A stretch of DNA of 64,000 nt from Halodesulfurarchaeum sp. HSR-GB (GTDB taxonomy: Archaea; Halobacteriota; Halobacteria; Halobacteriales; Halobacteriaceae). A program made the position numbers and the translations under genes. Where the stretch lies: NCBI RefSeq assembly GCF_031432215.1, contig NZ_JAVKGN010000001.1, forward strand, positions 1,355,421 to 1,419,420, read 5' to 3'. Of this stretch, positions 35,099 through 44,896 are shown piece by piece. The number at the start of each line of letters is the position of its first letter. Position 1 is the stretch's first letter. The notes under the pieces are model-generated. The model did not search any database. It worked only from the letters and a program-made list of their open reading frames with translations, and was not told the DNA's origin.

Positions 35099-36451
35099 AT
35101 GAGTGACGGGGACGAAGAGCCAGCGGAGACGGAGGCCGATTCCATCGTATCGGAGTTCGAAGAACGACTCGAATCGGCATCACAGGCCGTCGAGGCGGCC
35201 GAGACGGAGGCCGACCTGGACGAGGTCGAAGCGACCCTCGAAGCGATCGGGGCGGACCTGGAGGACGCGGACATCCCGGTTCCCGAACCCGAAGACGAGG
35301 ACGAGGAGCCAACCGATCCGGCCGAGGAACTCGAAGACGAGCTCTCGGACCTGGAAGACGCCGTGGCGGACAAACGCGGCCCGTACGGCGAGGACGTCAT
35401 CGAGGCCATCGGGGATGTCCAAAGTACCATCACGGATACCCGATGGGCCGAAGAGGGCGAGAACGAACTCGTCCCGGGCGTCCAGGACTTCTTGGATACC
35501 ACCGCGGAGATCCTCGATGCGGACTTCGGCGAGGCCGTTCCGGATCCGGAGGAGCTGTCGGTGACCCTCGGAACGGTCACGGACGCAGTTGCGGACGCCG
35601 AGTACGACGCCGACGAGGACGCCGAGACGATCGCCTCGCTGCTCGATGCCACGGATACCCTGGCCTCGGCCGTCGATTCGTCGACGGCGTGGACGGATCT
35701 GGAGATTCGCGAGCGTCTGGACCGCGAGGGCTTCTACGAGCCACTCGAGGGGGCCAAGCACAAGGACTTCCCGCCGGAGTGGTCGGCGCTCAAGACCTGG
35801 CAGCAGCGTGGCAACGTCGAGATGGTCGTGCTCCTGCTCGACCTGATGGGCGATACGGACTACATCACCCGTCACTGCATCGAGGCCCTGGAGTACATGG
35901 GCGACGAGGCGGGTGTGGACGCACTCACTGACCTGGCGAACCGCCGGAACCTCAACGCGATCGACGCCATCGGCAAGATCGGGGCCGAGTCCGGCGTGAG
36001 TGCCGTGGAGGGCCACGCCGAATCTGGTCGGACACCGGAGCTGCAGGCGCGAGCGATCACGGCCCTCGGTGCCATCGGGGACGAGTCCACGACGGGCACC
36101 GTCGCCGACCAGCTGCTCGCGGACAGCGAGCGCGTGCGAACTGCCGCAACCCGCGCGCTGGGCATGATCGGTGACACCCGGGCCATCGACCCGCTCGCGG
36201 ACGTACTCGAGGACACGGACGAGGAGAACTCGGTCCGTGCGAGTGCCGCCTGGGCGCTCTGCCAGATCGGGACCGAAGCGGCGCTCTCGGCCGCTGCGGA
36301 GTACGCCGACGCCAGTTCGTACCTGATCGAAGCCGAGGCAGCCAAAGCCGCCGATGCACTCGGTCTGGAGGACGAGGACGATTCGGAGGACCCCGACGAC
36401 ACCGAGCAGGCAGCCGCCGAGGATGAGGAGTCGGACGAGGCGGCGGCCTAG
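35099..36451 (+). CDS. acidic HEAT-repeat protein
   Basis: 450 residues. The N-terminal 170 are very acidic and helical with many Glu pairs; from about 250 onward there are HEAT/PBS-lyase type repeats (NVEMVVLLLDLMGDTDYITR, LQARAITALGAIGDESTTGT, VRTAATRALGMIGDTRAIDP). Such proteins are protein-protein scaffolds; no catalytic residues can be seen. ATG 35099 is chosen because it opens the acidic family-like N-terminus. Its stop overlaps that of the convergent membrane gene. Confidence 0.8.
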   Translation: MSDGDEEPAETEADSIVSEFEERLESASQAVEAAETEADLDEVEATLEAIGADLEDADIPVPEPEDEDEEPTDPAEELEDELSDLEDAVADKRGPYGEDVIEAIGDVQSTITDTRWAEEGENELVPGVQDFLDTTAEILDADFGEAVPDPEELSVTLGTVTDAVADAEYDADEDAETIASLLDATDTLASAVDSSTAWTDLEIRERLDREGFYEPLEGAKHKDFPPEWSALKTWQQRGNVEMVVLLLDLMGDTDYITRHCIEALEYMGDEAGVDALTDLANRRNLNAIDAIGKIGAESGVSAVEGHAESGRTPELQARAITALGAIGDESTTGTVADQLLADSERVRTAATRALGMIGDTRAIDPLADVLEDTDEENSVRASAAWALCQIGTEAALSAAAEYADASSYLIEAEAAKAADALGLEDEDDSEDPDDTEQAAAEDEESDEAAA

Positions 36452-36687
36452 GCCAGGAAGGTACCCGTCAGCTGAAGCGCGAACGCGACCGCGATGAGTA
36501 TGGCACCGGCGCGACCGAAGAAGGTGTACTCGTCCGCGTCGTTCGGCGAGATCTCGACGCTGTAGCTCTCGAAGTCCCGGTCGAACCGAACGTAACTGGG
36601 TAGCTGGAAGAACTCCACGAACAGCAACATGGCTCCGACGACCCCGAGGGCCGACCCCGCGAGGTGGAGCTGTGTGGCAATGGCCAT
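36448..36687 (-). CDS. two-TM membrane protein, unknown
   Basis: 79 residues with hydrophobic segments near 8-30 and 59-77 and a polar loop between them (SYVRFDRDFESYSVEISPND). It resembles small haloarchaeal membrane proteins of unknown role. ATG 36687 gives a start just before the first membrane segment; an in-frame ATG 21 bases upstream is possible. Divergent from the phospholipase D-like gene. Confidence 0.65.
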   Translation of the reverse strand: MAIATQLHLAGSALGVVGAMLLFVEFFQLPSYVRFDRDFESYSVEISPNDADEYTFFGRAGAILIAVAFALQLTGTFLA

Positions 36688-36760
36688 ACCGTAGCGGGGC
36701 CGCCCCATCCAGATAAAGCCATCCGAACGTTTTTCCCCGAGAGTCGAACCAATCGGTCGC

Positions 36761-38302
36761 GTGCTGGCGGAACTACTCGTGATCACGTTACTGGCGACGG
36801 CTGGCCCCGTCACGATCGATGGGGTGTACCCCAACCCGACGACGGACGGCGATCGTGGTGAGTTCGTGATCCTCTCGGTTCCGGAGAACACGACCCCACA
36901 GAATCTGGAACTGACCGACGGCGAGGACACCATCGACCTCTCGGGAATCGAGGCGAACGGGCGGGTCGTCGTTACCGCCGATCCCGGCCCGGCGTCGAAC
37001 CTGACCGATTTGCCGATCCACGAGACTGACTCCTTTCTCTCGCTCTCGAACGGCGGCGAGTGGGTCACGCTTCGAGGCGAAACTTCGGCGAGCAATCTCA
37101 CCTATCCCCGCGCTCCCGAGGGCGAACTCTACCGGAATGGCCGGTTCGAACCGATCGCCCGCTCGAATTTCCGGCCGATGACGACTCGGAACGTCTCGGT
37201 TACAACTACAGTTCTGCCGGACGATCCGACGCCACTGACCCGAGCAATCGATTCCGCCGGGGACCGAATCCTCCTTGCCGGCTACACGTTCACCGACCCG
37301 TCGGTCACGGACGCGTTGATTAGCGCTCACCGGCGGAACGTGACCGTCAGGGCGCTCATCGAGGGCGGCCCGGTCGGCGGCATTTCTGGCCCGCAGATGA
37401 CCCAGCTCGATCGCCTGCATGCTGCTGGAGTTCCGATTGCCGTGATGGGGACCGACCGGGCGCGCTATCGGTATCAACACGCGAAATACGCCGTCGTCGA
37501 CGACCGCGCAGTGGTGACCTCGGAGAACTGGAAGCCAGGTGGAACCGGCGGCAACGGTTCCCGAGGGTGGGCAGCCGTCATGCACGATCCGAAGGTCGCA
37601 GCCGATCTGGCCCGCATCTTTCGAGCCGACACGGCCTTCGTCGACACGCGCTCCTGGGCGGAGAGTCGGCCGACGGAGCCGGTCGAAGGTGGGATGGACA
37701 CGACGAGGTATCCGACCCGCTTTCCCGCACAGTCGAGCCAGGCCGAACAGGTGACTGTTCTCACGGCGCCGGACAACGCTGCGGGAGCCGTCCGTGGAAT
37801 GCTTGCCAATGCGACCGAATCGATTCGAATTCAGCAGGTGTCGATCGACCCGTCGACGCCGCTTTTGAACGAGTCCATCGCTGCGGCGCGGCGTGGCGTC
37901 TCTGTCCGCATTCTACTCTCCGGGGCCTGGTACGCCGAGTCGGAGAATCGGGCGCTGGCGCGGTCCCTGCGGGATCGGGCCGAACGGGAGGACCTCCCAC
38001 TGACGGTCCGGTTGGCAGAACCCCGGAGCCGTTACGAACACGTCCATGCCAAAAGCGTGATCGTCGATGGCGAGTCGGTGCTTCTCGGCAGCCTCAACTG
38101 GAACCCCAACGCACTCCGGGAGAACCGGGAAGTCGCGGTCCGGATCGACGATCCGAAGGCGGGCACCTACTTCGAGCGCGTGTTTCGGGCGGACTGGCGG
38201 GGTGCCGCCTGGCGGCTGCCCTGGGGCGTGCTGTTCGGGGCCAGTGTAATCCTGTTCCTCGGGTTGGCTGCGGCGAGATCCTTCGCCGACTTCGAAAATT
38301 AA
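36761..38302 (+). CDS. exported phospholipase D-like protein with lamin-tail-like domain
   Basis: 513 residues. A GTG start gives a short signal peptide (MLAELLVITLLATAG). Residues 17-110 form a lamin-tail-like beta domain (VYPNPTTDGDRGEFVIL). Two PLD half-sites follow, HAKYAVVDD and HAKSVIVDG with the downstream GSLNWNPN, so a complete HxKx4D pair exists. A C-terminal membrane helix (about 490-507) would tether it outside the cell. It could hydrolyse phosphodiesters of lipids or nucleic acid; the substrate is unknown. Confidence 0.82.
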   Translation: MLAELLVITLLATAGPVTIDGVYPNPTTDGDRGEFVILSVPENTTPQNLELTDGEDTIDLSGIEANGRVVVTADPGPASNLTDLPIHETDSFLSLSNGGEWVTLRGETSASNLTYPRAPEGELYRNGRFEPIARSNFRPMTTRNVSVTTTVLPDDPTPLTRAIDSAGDRILLAGYTFTDPSVTDALISAHRRNVTVRALIEGGPVGGISGPQMTQLDRLHAAGVPIAVMGTDRARYRYQHAKYAVVDDRAVVTSENWKPGGTGGNGSRGWAAVMHDPKVAADLARIFRADTAFVDTRSWAESRPTEPVEGGMDTTRYPTRFPAQSSQAEQVTVLTAPDNAAGAVRGMLANATESIRIQQVSIDPSTPLLNESIAAARRGVSVRILLSGAWYAESENRALARSLRDRAEREDLPLTVRLAEPRSRYEHVHAKSVIVDGESVLLGSLNWNPNALRENREVAVRIDDPKAGTYFERVFRADWRGAAWRLPWGVLFGASVILFLGLAAARSFADFEN

Positions 38303-40176
38303 GTCGAGGAGCTACTGAGCGCCTCGTCCAGTTCCGCGTCGGCCATTTTCTCGATCAGGGAACCGATCACGGCCTCGCGCATCCCCGGGACGAACCGGAT
38401 GCTCCCGACGACGAGGTGGCCGCCGCCGCTAACACCCGCACCAGGCAGTTCGTCGTTGAGATCCGTCACCATCTCCGGGATGTCGAGTCGCACCCCGTCG
38501 CTTCGGAGCACCGCGAAGTCGGGCCCGTAGCCCACGGTGATCACGGGTTCGCCGGTGGCCTCGACCTTGCGGTCGTGGAGCTCGCCGGTGGTCTTTCCGG
38601 GCGGGGGATACGTGAACCGGTGGGCGAACTCATCGAGGTCGAGCCGATAGAGGTGGGCGCCGTTGGCGAGTCGCTCGTGTTCGACGTGGTCGGTGTTCGC
38701 CTCGAGTTGGCGCTCAGTGTCCTGACGGGCCCGATCCGCGAGCAGGTCGATCAGCTCCCGGTGGCGCTGCTCGTCGTCGATTCCCAGGAGATCGGTCACG
38801 AACCCGCGACCGGCGTCGTACCGGAGCACGTAGGCCGCATAATCCAGTGCGGCGACGATGTCGTCCAGATGGGACTCGTCGTAGCCCGCCTCGGCGGCCA
38901 GTTCCAGGTAGTCCGACATGGCGTCGGCCTTCGAGCGGTCCGCGAGCCCGGCGATCGCGGGGACGTGATCGAGTTCGTCGCCGAGCGAGGGATGGAGCAT
39001 GCGGGCGAGTTCGACGCTGAGCATGCCCGAGGTGATCCGGTAATCCTCGCCGTAGAGGTACGGGTTCACGTGCGTGTCGACGTAGGGATCGACCGCCTCC
39101 GGATCGGGATGGTGGTGGTCGATGACGATGACCGGGATGTCATAGGAGTCGAGGGTGCGGTAGGCCGGGGTATCCTCGGCGGTGCTCCCGTTGTCGATCA
39201 TCAGGAGGACGGGGAGTTTCTGGCCGTGGCGTGCCCGGTCGCCAAGCGAGTAGTTGAGGTCCCGCGTGGCGTCTTCCATCTCGTAGTACGGCGCTTTCGA
39301 GGGCAGGCGCTTGAGGAGGTGCCGCGGGGCCTCAGTGTCCTCGTGGACGTCCTCGATCAGGCGTTCGAGTGCGATCTCGACCGGGGCGGCCGCACACATG
39401 CCGTCGCCGTCGGCGTGGTGGCGAATGCGGATCGGTCGGCCCTCCAGGACCGCCCGTCTGAGCTGTCTGGCGACATCTGCGAGGTCGGAACGCATCTCGT
39501 CCAGGGCCGGCCAGTCGATCGTGGGCTCGACCGCGACGGGATCCGACTGACTTGCACTCGCGGCTTCCAGTCGCGCACCGACTGACTGCTCCTGGTCGCC
39601 CTCGAGCACGTCGAGTCGATCCACTTCGACCTGCACGCCACCGTTTCGGGAGCCGGCAGTCCCGGCGACGTGTACGAGGTCCCCGATTTGGACTTCGGGG
39701 TAGGATCTGACACCGGCTCCCTCGTAGGCCGTACAGGGGACGATTCCGGTCTCGTCTCTGACCTGGAAGACTGTCGGGCCACGGGTCTGTTTGATCTGGA
39801 CCACGGACCCCTCCAGATGGACGGTGTCGCCGTTCGATTCTCCAAGCGTCGACACGACACGTCGCTCGTACGCCGGGCGTTTCTCCACCAGGTCGTAGCT
39901 GTCGAGGTCCGCCGGCTCGAAGGAGACGTCACCGTCGGCCTTGATCTCGGCGACTTTCACGATCACGTCGTCCCCGACGGCGTACTCCGTGTCCAGACTC
40001 GATTCGTGGACCAAACCGGAGACGGAGTCGGAGACGTCGACGAAGACGCCGTACTCGACCACGCCGTTGACGGTTCCGCGGTAGTACTGTCCTGCTTCGA
40101 GATCCGAGCGCGTACACTCCGGATCGAGGTCATAGACGATGGGGGTGCCATCCGACTGGGATGACGATTCACTCAT
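38299..40176 (-). CDS. DHH phosphoesterase with S1 and OB domains (RecJ-like)
   Basis: 625 residues. An N-terminal S1 RNA-binding domain (GQYYRGTVNGVVEYGVFVDV), an OB-fold nucleic-acid binding part (about 110-190), then the DHH domain with HHADGDG, MIDNGSTAEDTPAY and DHHHPD, and the DHHA1 end with GAGVSGGGHLVVGS. All catalytic motifs are present. This is the large haloarchaeal RecJ-like family, expected to be a 5'-3' exonuclease on single-stranded DNA or RNA. ATG 40176 (MSESSSQ) is preferred to an ATG six codons upstream. Confidence 0.87.
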   Translation of the reverse strand: MSESSSQSDGTPIVYDLDPECTRSDLEAGQYYRGTVNGVVEYGVFVDVSDSVSGLVHESSLDTEYAVGDDVIVKVAEIKADGDVSFEPADLDSYDLVEKRPAYERRVVSTLGESNGDTVHLEGSVVQIKQTRGPTVFQVRDETGIVPCTAYEGAGVRSYPEVQIGDLVHVAGTAGSRNGGVQVEVDRLDVLEGDQEQSVGARLEAASASQSDPVAVEPTIDWPALDEMRSDLADVARQLRRAVLEGRPIRIRHHADGDGMCAAAPVEIALERLIEDVHEDTEAPRHLLKRLPSKAPYYEMEDATRDLNYSLGDRARHGQKLPVLLMIDNGSTAEDTPAYRTLDSYDIPVIVIDHHHPDPEAVDPYVDTHVNPYLYGEDYRITSGMLSVELARMLHPSLGDELDHVPAIAGLADRSKADAMSDYLELAAEAGYDESHLDDIVAALDYAAYVLRYDAGRGFVTDLLGIDDEQRHRELIDLLADRARQDTERQLEANTDHVEHERLANGAHLYRLDLDEFAHRFTYPPPGKTTGELHDRKVEATGEPVITVGYGPDFAVLRSDGVRLDIPEMVTDLNDELPGAGVSGGGHLVVGSIRFVPGMREAVIGSLIEKMADAELDEALSSSST

Positions 40177-40242
40177 TGGGCATCGATTGGTCAAGGGCGC
40201 GTTTACCGCTTACGAACGAGGGGCCGGAGTTTCGCTTCTCTG

Positions 40243-40932
40243 TCAGTCTGCGCCGTAGTTCCCGAGGTCGGTCTGTCCCGTCTCGCCCCCGACTGGTTCG
40301 ACGACGGCAGGCGAATCGTTTGTCGGATCGTTCACGAGCGTCGAGATTTCCCGGGCTTGCAACATCGGTTCCGGCGTTTCGAGCAGGTCTTGGGCCGTTT
40401 CGGGATCGCCATCGAGCCAGGACCGCTCAGCCGACCGATCCAGGACGACCGGCATTCGGTCGTGAATCGATTCCAGGCGGGCCGTCGCCTCGGTCGTGAG
40501 GATCGTGACCGTCGATAGCGGTTGGTTGGCTCCTTCCCATCGACTCCAGAGCCCGGCCATCGCGAAGAGTTCGTCGTCGGGGCGGGTGATCCGATACGGC
40601 TGCTTGCCCCCGCGGTCGCCGGCCCACTCGTAATAGCCGTCGGCGAGGACGAGGGCTCGCCGACTTTCGAAGGCATCCCGAAAGAGCCGGTTTTCCGACA
40701 CTGTCTCGACGCGGGCGTTGATCGGGCGGGGGCCTGTATCGGGGGACTCGGCCCAGGTGGGAACGAATCCCCATTCGTCGCTAGTGATCGTTTGCGGCGT
40801 CTCGTCGTGGATCACGTGGAGGTCCTGCTTCGGAGAGATGTTGTACCGCTCCTCGTACCCTGTCGCAAACTCGGCGTCGAACCGTCGCTCGATCGTGGAT
40901 TGGGCCGCGAAAAGCGAGGTGCGCCCGCACAT
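40243..40932 (-). CDS. SRAP (HMCES/YedK) abasic-site protein
   Basis: 229 residues. SRAP proteins form a covalent DNA-protein crosslink with abasic sites in single-stranded DNA through Cys2. Here the sequence begins MCGRTSLFA, and the active-site Asn (INARVETV), Glu (DGYYEWAG) and His (IHDRMPVVL) are all in place. The start at 40932 is fixed by the requirement for Cys at position 2. Divergent from a small membrane protein gene. Confidence 0.93.
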   Translation of the reverse strand: MCGRTSLFAAQSTIERRFDAEFATGYEERYNISPKQDLHVIHDETPQTITSDEWGFVPTWAESPDTGPRPINARVETVSENRLFRDAFESRRALVLADGYYEWAGDRGGKQPYRITRPDDELFAMAGLWSRWEGANQPLSTVTILTTEATARLESIHDRMPVVLDRSAERSWLDGDPETAQDLLETPEPMLQAREISTLVNDPTNDSPAVVEPVGGETGQTDLGNYGAD

Positions 40933-41037
40933 GGTCTTCCTTTCGGCGGCAATGCGGGTAGTCGTTTCGTCAGGTTCCCGTACTGTGAGCCCTCGAACGG
41001 GTACCAAGCTGATAGTGTTGGAGCACCAACAATCTGC

Positions 41038-41412
41038 ATGGTCGAAACACTCGAACAGTATGCCGCCGGTGGCGGGTTGGTGATCGGTGCCGGCGTTGGT
41101 GGGACCGTCGCGACGCTTTTCGGCCAGGACGGGTTCGCACTCATCGCAGGCTTCGGGGCGGCTGGTGGCCTTCTCGTCGGTGCGATGGCTGGACGCTATG
41201 CGACCGGGGCCCGGAATCGGGCGAACTGGCGGTATGCCGTCGTCGCGTTCACCCTGGCGCTCAGTTTCCTCGTCGGCAGCGTTCTCGGCGTGCTCACGGG
41301 ATGGATGCTTGACTCGTCGCTCCTCGATGCGGGCGTCGCTGGAGCCGTGGCTGGCGGGGTATTCGCCGTGTTGCTAACAGCGATTTTGCTTCGGACGGGC
41401 CACACGCAGTAG
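41038..41412 (+). CDS. small Gly/Ala-rich membrane protein, unknown
   Basis: 124 residues with four hydrophobic segments (about 9-25, 30-50, 64-84, 93-117) rich in Gly and Ala. No family recognised. The ATG at 41038 lies 12 bases after an imperfect repeat TGTTGGAGCACCAACA, which could be a regulatory hairpin over the promoter. A longer upstream frame over the SRAP gene is a shadow. Confidence 0.65.
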   Translation: MVETLEQYAAGGGLVIGAGVGGTVATLFGQDGFALIAGFGAAGGLLVGAMAGRYATGARNRANWRYAVVAFTLALSFLVGSVLGVLTGWMLDSSLLDAGVAGAVAGGVFAVLLTAILLRTGHTQ

Positions 41413-41423
41413 CCCCTCTCGGT

Positions 41424-41891
41424 TCACTCGAAGATGTCTGCGGGGTCGGCCCCGAGGACGGTCACGAGGTCCGCTGGATCCACGGCGGCGACCGTCTCTG
41501 GGGTTCCAGCCCCGCCCCAGATCGTCTCGAACTGCTGGAGCGCAGGGTCGATGAGCGTCCGATCGATTTCGTGACCCACTGGTGGGACGCCACCAATCGG
41601 CCAGCCACTGACTTCTTCTACCGTCTCCGGGTCGGCCAGTTCGACCACTTCGGCATCGAGTACCTCGGCCAGGGCGGATTCCGCAACCTCGTGGTGGCCG
41701 GCGGTATAGACGAGAACCGGCTCGCCGTCCCCGAGAAAGACGATGCTCTTGACGATGGCCTCGATCGAGCAGTCGAGAGCGGCTGCGGCGTCGGCGGCAC
41801 TGTGCGTGCCGGCCGGTAGCTCGCGCACTTCAGGGGTCGTTCCCAGCGTTTCGCGGGCGCGCCGACGGAATCGTGCAGTGGGTTCGTCCAT
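41424..41891 (-). CDS. YbaK/ProX-type aminoacyl-tRNA deacylase
   Basis: 155 residues of the YbaK/EbsC family, stand-alone relatives of the ProRS editing domain that remove Cys or Ala mischarged on tRNA-Pro. Seen: IVKSIVFLGDGEPVLVYTAG with the conserved Lys, and WPIGGVPPVGH. The ProRS in this window lacks its editing insert, so this protein is a candidate trans-editor. The ATG at 41891 begins the family-like MDEPTARFRRRA. Confidence 0.85.
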   Translation of the reverse strand: MDEPTARFRRRARETLGTTPEVRELPAGTHSAADAAAALDCSIEAIVKSIVFLGDGEPVLVYTAGHHEVAESALAEVLDAEVVELADPETVEEVSGWPIGGVPPVGHEIDRTLIDPALQQFETIWGGAGTPETVAAVDPADLVTVLGADPADIFE

Positions 41892-41935
41892 GTCTGTGGA
41901 GGATTGCTCGGTGCAGGAATAGGTTTCGAGGAGGT

Positions 41936-43435
41936 TCAGCCCCACACGACCGGGAGCCAGAGTGAACTTGCGACCGTGAGAAAGGCGATCCCGACGAGGT
42001 TGAGCCAGAAGCCGACCCGCGCCATGTCCGGAATCGTGAGATAGCCGCTTCCGAAGACAATAGCGTTCGGTGGGGTCGCTACTGGGAGCATGAATGCGAA
42101 GGAGGCGGCCACTGAGACCGTCGCCATGAGTGCGAGCGGGGAGACCAGCAGTGCAGCACCGAGACCGGCCATGATCGGGATGAAAAGCGAGGCAGTAGCA
42201 CTGTTCGACGCGATTTCCGAAAGGAAGACGACGAGCGTCGCAATCGCGAGGAGGACCCAGACGAACTCCACGCCCCGGAGGCCGACGAAGTGGCCGGCGA
42301 TCCAGGCTGAGAGCCCACTCACCTGGAACGCGTTCGCGATCGAGAACCCGGCTCCGAAAAGGACCAACACGCCCCAGGGAACTCGCGTCGTGTCCTGCCA
42401 CCGAAGGAGAAACTCGCCGCGACGGAGATCGACCGGGACCAAAAAGACCAGTATGCCGGCGACGACGGCGATTACCGTGTCGGTGAGCCCTGGGACGAGT
42501 GGCTCCAGGACGAACGGCCGGAGCAACCATCCGAGGACGAGAAACAGGAAGACTGCCACGACTCGCCGTTCGCCGGTGCCCATCGGGCCAAGGGCGTGCA
42601 GTTCGGATCGGATCTGTTCGTGTCCCGTCGGGAGAACCGTCTCTTCGGGTGGGACCAGGCGAAGGAGCAGGACCCAGGTGACGAGCAGAAAACTAACCGC
42701 CAGCGGGAGTCCGAACTGCATCCACTCGACGAACCCGATCTGGATTCCGAGTTGCGCGCGGGCGACACCAGCTAGAATGGCATTGGGCGGGGTCCCGATG
42801 AGGGTCGCGACCCCGCCGATCGAGGCCGCATAGGCGATCCCGAGCAACAGGGCCGTCCCGAAGTTCGACTGCTCGACCGAGCCGGCGTCCAGAACGTCAG
42901 CCGTCCGATCCGCTAACGGGTTTGCTTGTGTTGGCTCTCGAAGGGCCTGTCGCTGGGCTACCACGCCCATCCCGATGGGGACCATCATCATCGCGGTGGC
43001 GGTGTTCGAAAGCCACATCGAGAGGAAGGCGGTGATGAGCATGAATCCCAGAATCAGCCGTCGGGAGTCGGTCCCAAAACGGACGAGCAATTTCAGGGCG
43101 ATTCGGCGATGGAGCCCCCAGCGTTCGATCGCGAGCGCGACCAGAAACCCGCCCAGAAAGAGAAACACGATCGGGTTGGCGTACGGAGCTGTTGCCCCCT
43201 CGGCGCTTGTGACGCCACAAACCGGAAAGAGGACGATGGGAAGCAGGCTGGTGACTGGAATCGGTGCCGCCTCCGTCACCCACCACGTTGCGATCCAGAG
43301 TGTGCTCGCCAGGACCGCGTTTGCTGCGGGCTGGAGGCCAGCCGGGGTGACAAAAAGGTGAGTCAGGACGAACAGGGCCGGGCCAAGTCCCAGGCCGATC
43401 TGCTGCCGACGGTTGTACGAGGTGGCTTCGCTCAT
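41936..43435 (-). CDS. SLC13/DASS-family anion:sodium symporter
   Basis: 499 residues with about eleven transmembrane helices. Both substrate/sodium hairpin signatures of the DASS family are present: SNTATAMMMVPIG and, in the second repeat, SNSATASLFIPIM, as well as a second proline-rich IGTPPNAI. Members import dicarboxylates, citrate or sulfate with Na+. Which anion is carried is not evident. Monocistronic. Confidence 0.88.
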   Translation of the reverse strand: MSEATSYNRRQQIGLGLGPALFVLTHLFVTPAGLQPAANAVLASTLWIATWWVTEAAPIPVTSLLPIVLFPVCGVTSAEGATAPYANPIVFLFLGGFLVALAIERWGLHRRIALKLLVRFGTDSRRLILGFMLITAFLSMWLSNTATAMMMVPIGMGVVAQRQALREPTQANPLADRTADVLDAGSVEQSNFGTALLLGIAYAASIGGVATLIGTPPNAILAGVARAQLGIQIGFVEWMQFGLPLAVSFLLVTWVLLLRLVPPEETVLPTGHEQIRSELHALGPMGTGERRVVAVFLFLVLGWLLRPFVLEPLVPGLTDTVIAVVAGILVFLVPVDLRRGEFLLRWQDTTRVPWGVLVLFGAGFSIANAFQVSGLSAWIAGHFVGLRGVEFVWVLLAIATLVVFLSEIASNSATASLFIPIMAGLGAALLVSPLALMATVSVAASFAFMLPVATPPNAIVFGSGYLTIPDMARVGFWLNLVGIAFLTVASSLWLPVVWG

Positions 43436-43465
43436 CGGGCCAGAGGACGTAGATCGGGGGCTGGC

Positions 43466-43891
43466 TCACTCCTCGTCGCCGCTGTATCCGCCGCTATCGA
43501 CGATCTCGAAGAGCGATCCCCACCCCTCGTCGGACTCGCTTTCGGGCAGCGCATCCCGGAGTTGCCGGAAGTCCGAGGCCGGAACCTGGTCGTGCACCAG
43601 GTCGATGATGACACGGGCGTGGTAGGCTGCGTCCGCCCGGTCCGCGTTCTCGATTTCGCTGACACGGGTGAGAAACTCCGGCCAGTCGAATCGCTGCCCA
43701 TGTTCAGCAACTGCGCCAGTCATGTACCACTTGATCTCCATCGGGAGCGAGGCGGCCAGGTCTGCCGCATTGCCCTCGGGAATCCGTTCGCCGAGGGTCA
43801 TGAGTGTCGCTCTGATGGCCCGAAGCGTCTCGCCGGTGCCCGGAAACGACAGACGGTGCTGGACTGTCCCGGTGAATTCGTCGAACTGCAT
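43466..43891 (-). CDS. DUF2267 family protein
   Basis: 141 residues, acidic and helical, matching DUF2267: MQFDEFTGTVQHRLSF, TLMTLGERIPEGNAADLAAS and LPMEIKWYM. Function unknown; in haloarchaea such genes are common near stress genes, and here a Usp-type gene is divergent across 141 bases. No catalytic residues can be named. Confidence 0.8.
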   Translation of the reverse strand: MQFDEFTGTVQHRLSFPGTGETLRAIRATLMTLGERIPEGNAADLAASLPMEIKWYMTGAVAEHGQRFDWPEFLTRVSEIENADRADAAYHARVIIDLVHDQVPASDFRQLRDALPESESDEGWGSLFEIVDSGGYSGDEE

Positions 43892-44032
43892 CGGTTCATA
43901 ATTGATAGTGGGCCAACAAATACTCGCGTGACTGTTCCCAAGTGGTGAAAACCAGGCTAGCGGTGGGTTCGATTTCGGTGATGTCCCGGCAACAACCTAT
44001 TTGGGGAAACCTGCCGTCGGTTTAGCCCACGC

Positions 44033-44896
44033 ATGTACGACGACATCCTCTTGCCGTTCGACGGGAGTGACGGGGCGGCCGCGATCCTCCACCACGCGAG
44101 TGAGATCGCCCATCGGTTCGACGCCACGATTCGGGTGCTCTACGTCGCGGACACGACTCGCTATAGTGTCACCCGTGTTGGCGAGCAAACCGTCGATACG
44201 CTTGTCGGGAAAGGCAGGGAGGTCGTCGAGGAGGCGGGTCAGGTGCTTGACACGCTCGCCACGCCTTACGAGACCGACGTCGTGCAGGGCAACCCGGCTC
44301 CGACGATCGCCGCGTACGCCGAGGAGTACGATTATGATCTGATCATCCAGCCGACCCACGGACGGACCGGCCTGTCCCGACACGTACTGGGCAGCGTCTC
44401 GGAGAAAGTCCTCAGACTCGCTTCGGTACCCGTGCTCACCGCCCGAATGCGACCCGATGAGGAGACACTGACATTCCCGTACGAACGGATTCTGCTGCCA
44501 ACCGACGGGAGCGAGGCCGCCCGCCGAGCGGCCCGACATGGACTGTCCCTGGCGGCGTCAATCGACGCCTCCGTCCACGTACTCGCAGCCGTACCGGAAA
44601 ATGTGCCCGAACGAAGTCTCTTGGGGGACGAGGCGGTGGGCGAGGCGGCCGCGACCGAAGCGGTCGAGGCCGTTCTCGACGTCGCCGAATCGATGGACGT
44701 GGCCGAACCGAAAACACACGTGGCACACGGCGATCCTGTGGAGCGCATTCGGGAGACGATCGACGAACACGCGATTCACGCCGTGGTTATGGGGACGACT
44801 GGTCGGCGTGGCACCGATCGCATTCTGCTGGGGAGTGTCGCCGAGCGGACCGTTCGCACGGCTCCAGTGCCGGTCATCACGATTGGCGGCGAGTGA
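44033..44896 (+). CDS. tandem universal stress protein
   Basis: 287 residues with two UspA domains (about 1-140 and 148-287). Each starts with the strand (I/D)DILLPFDGSDGA- or YERILLPTDGSEAA- and ends with the nucleotide-binding glycine run (PTHGRTGLSRHVLGSVSEKV; GTTGRRGTDRILLGSVAERT), so both should bind ATP. Cytoplasmic stress-response role is inferred from the family. Preceded by DUF2267 on the opposite strand. Confidence 0.92.
   Translation: MYDDILLPFDGSDGAAAILHHASEIAHRFDATIRVLYVADTTRYSVTRVGEQTVDTLVGKGREVVEEAGQVLDTLATPYETDVVQGNPAPTIAAYAEEYDYDLIIQPTHGRTGLSRHVLGSVSEKVLRLASVPVLTARMRPDEETLTFPYERILLPTDGSEAARRAARHGLSLAASIDASVHVLAAVPENVPERSLLGDEAVGEAAATEAVEAVLDVAESMDVAEPKTHVAHGDPVERIRETIDEHAIHAVVMGTTGRRGTDRILLGSVAERTVRTAPVPVITIGGE

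Noticed and set aside
37567-39585. 672-residue open frame on the plus strand
   Set aside because: Shadow of the PLD-like gene and the DHH gene, which both have clear catalytic motifs in other frames.
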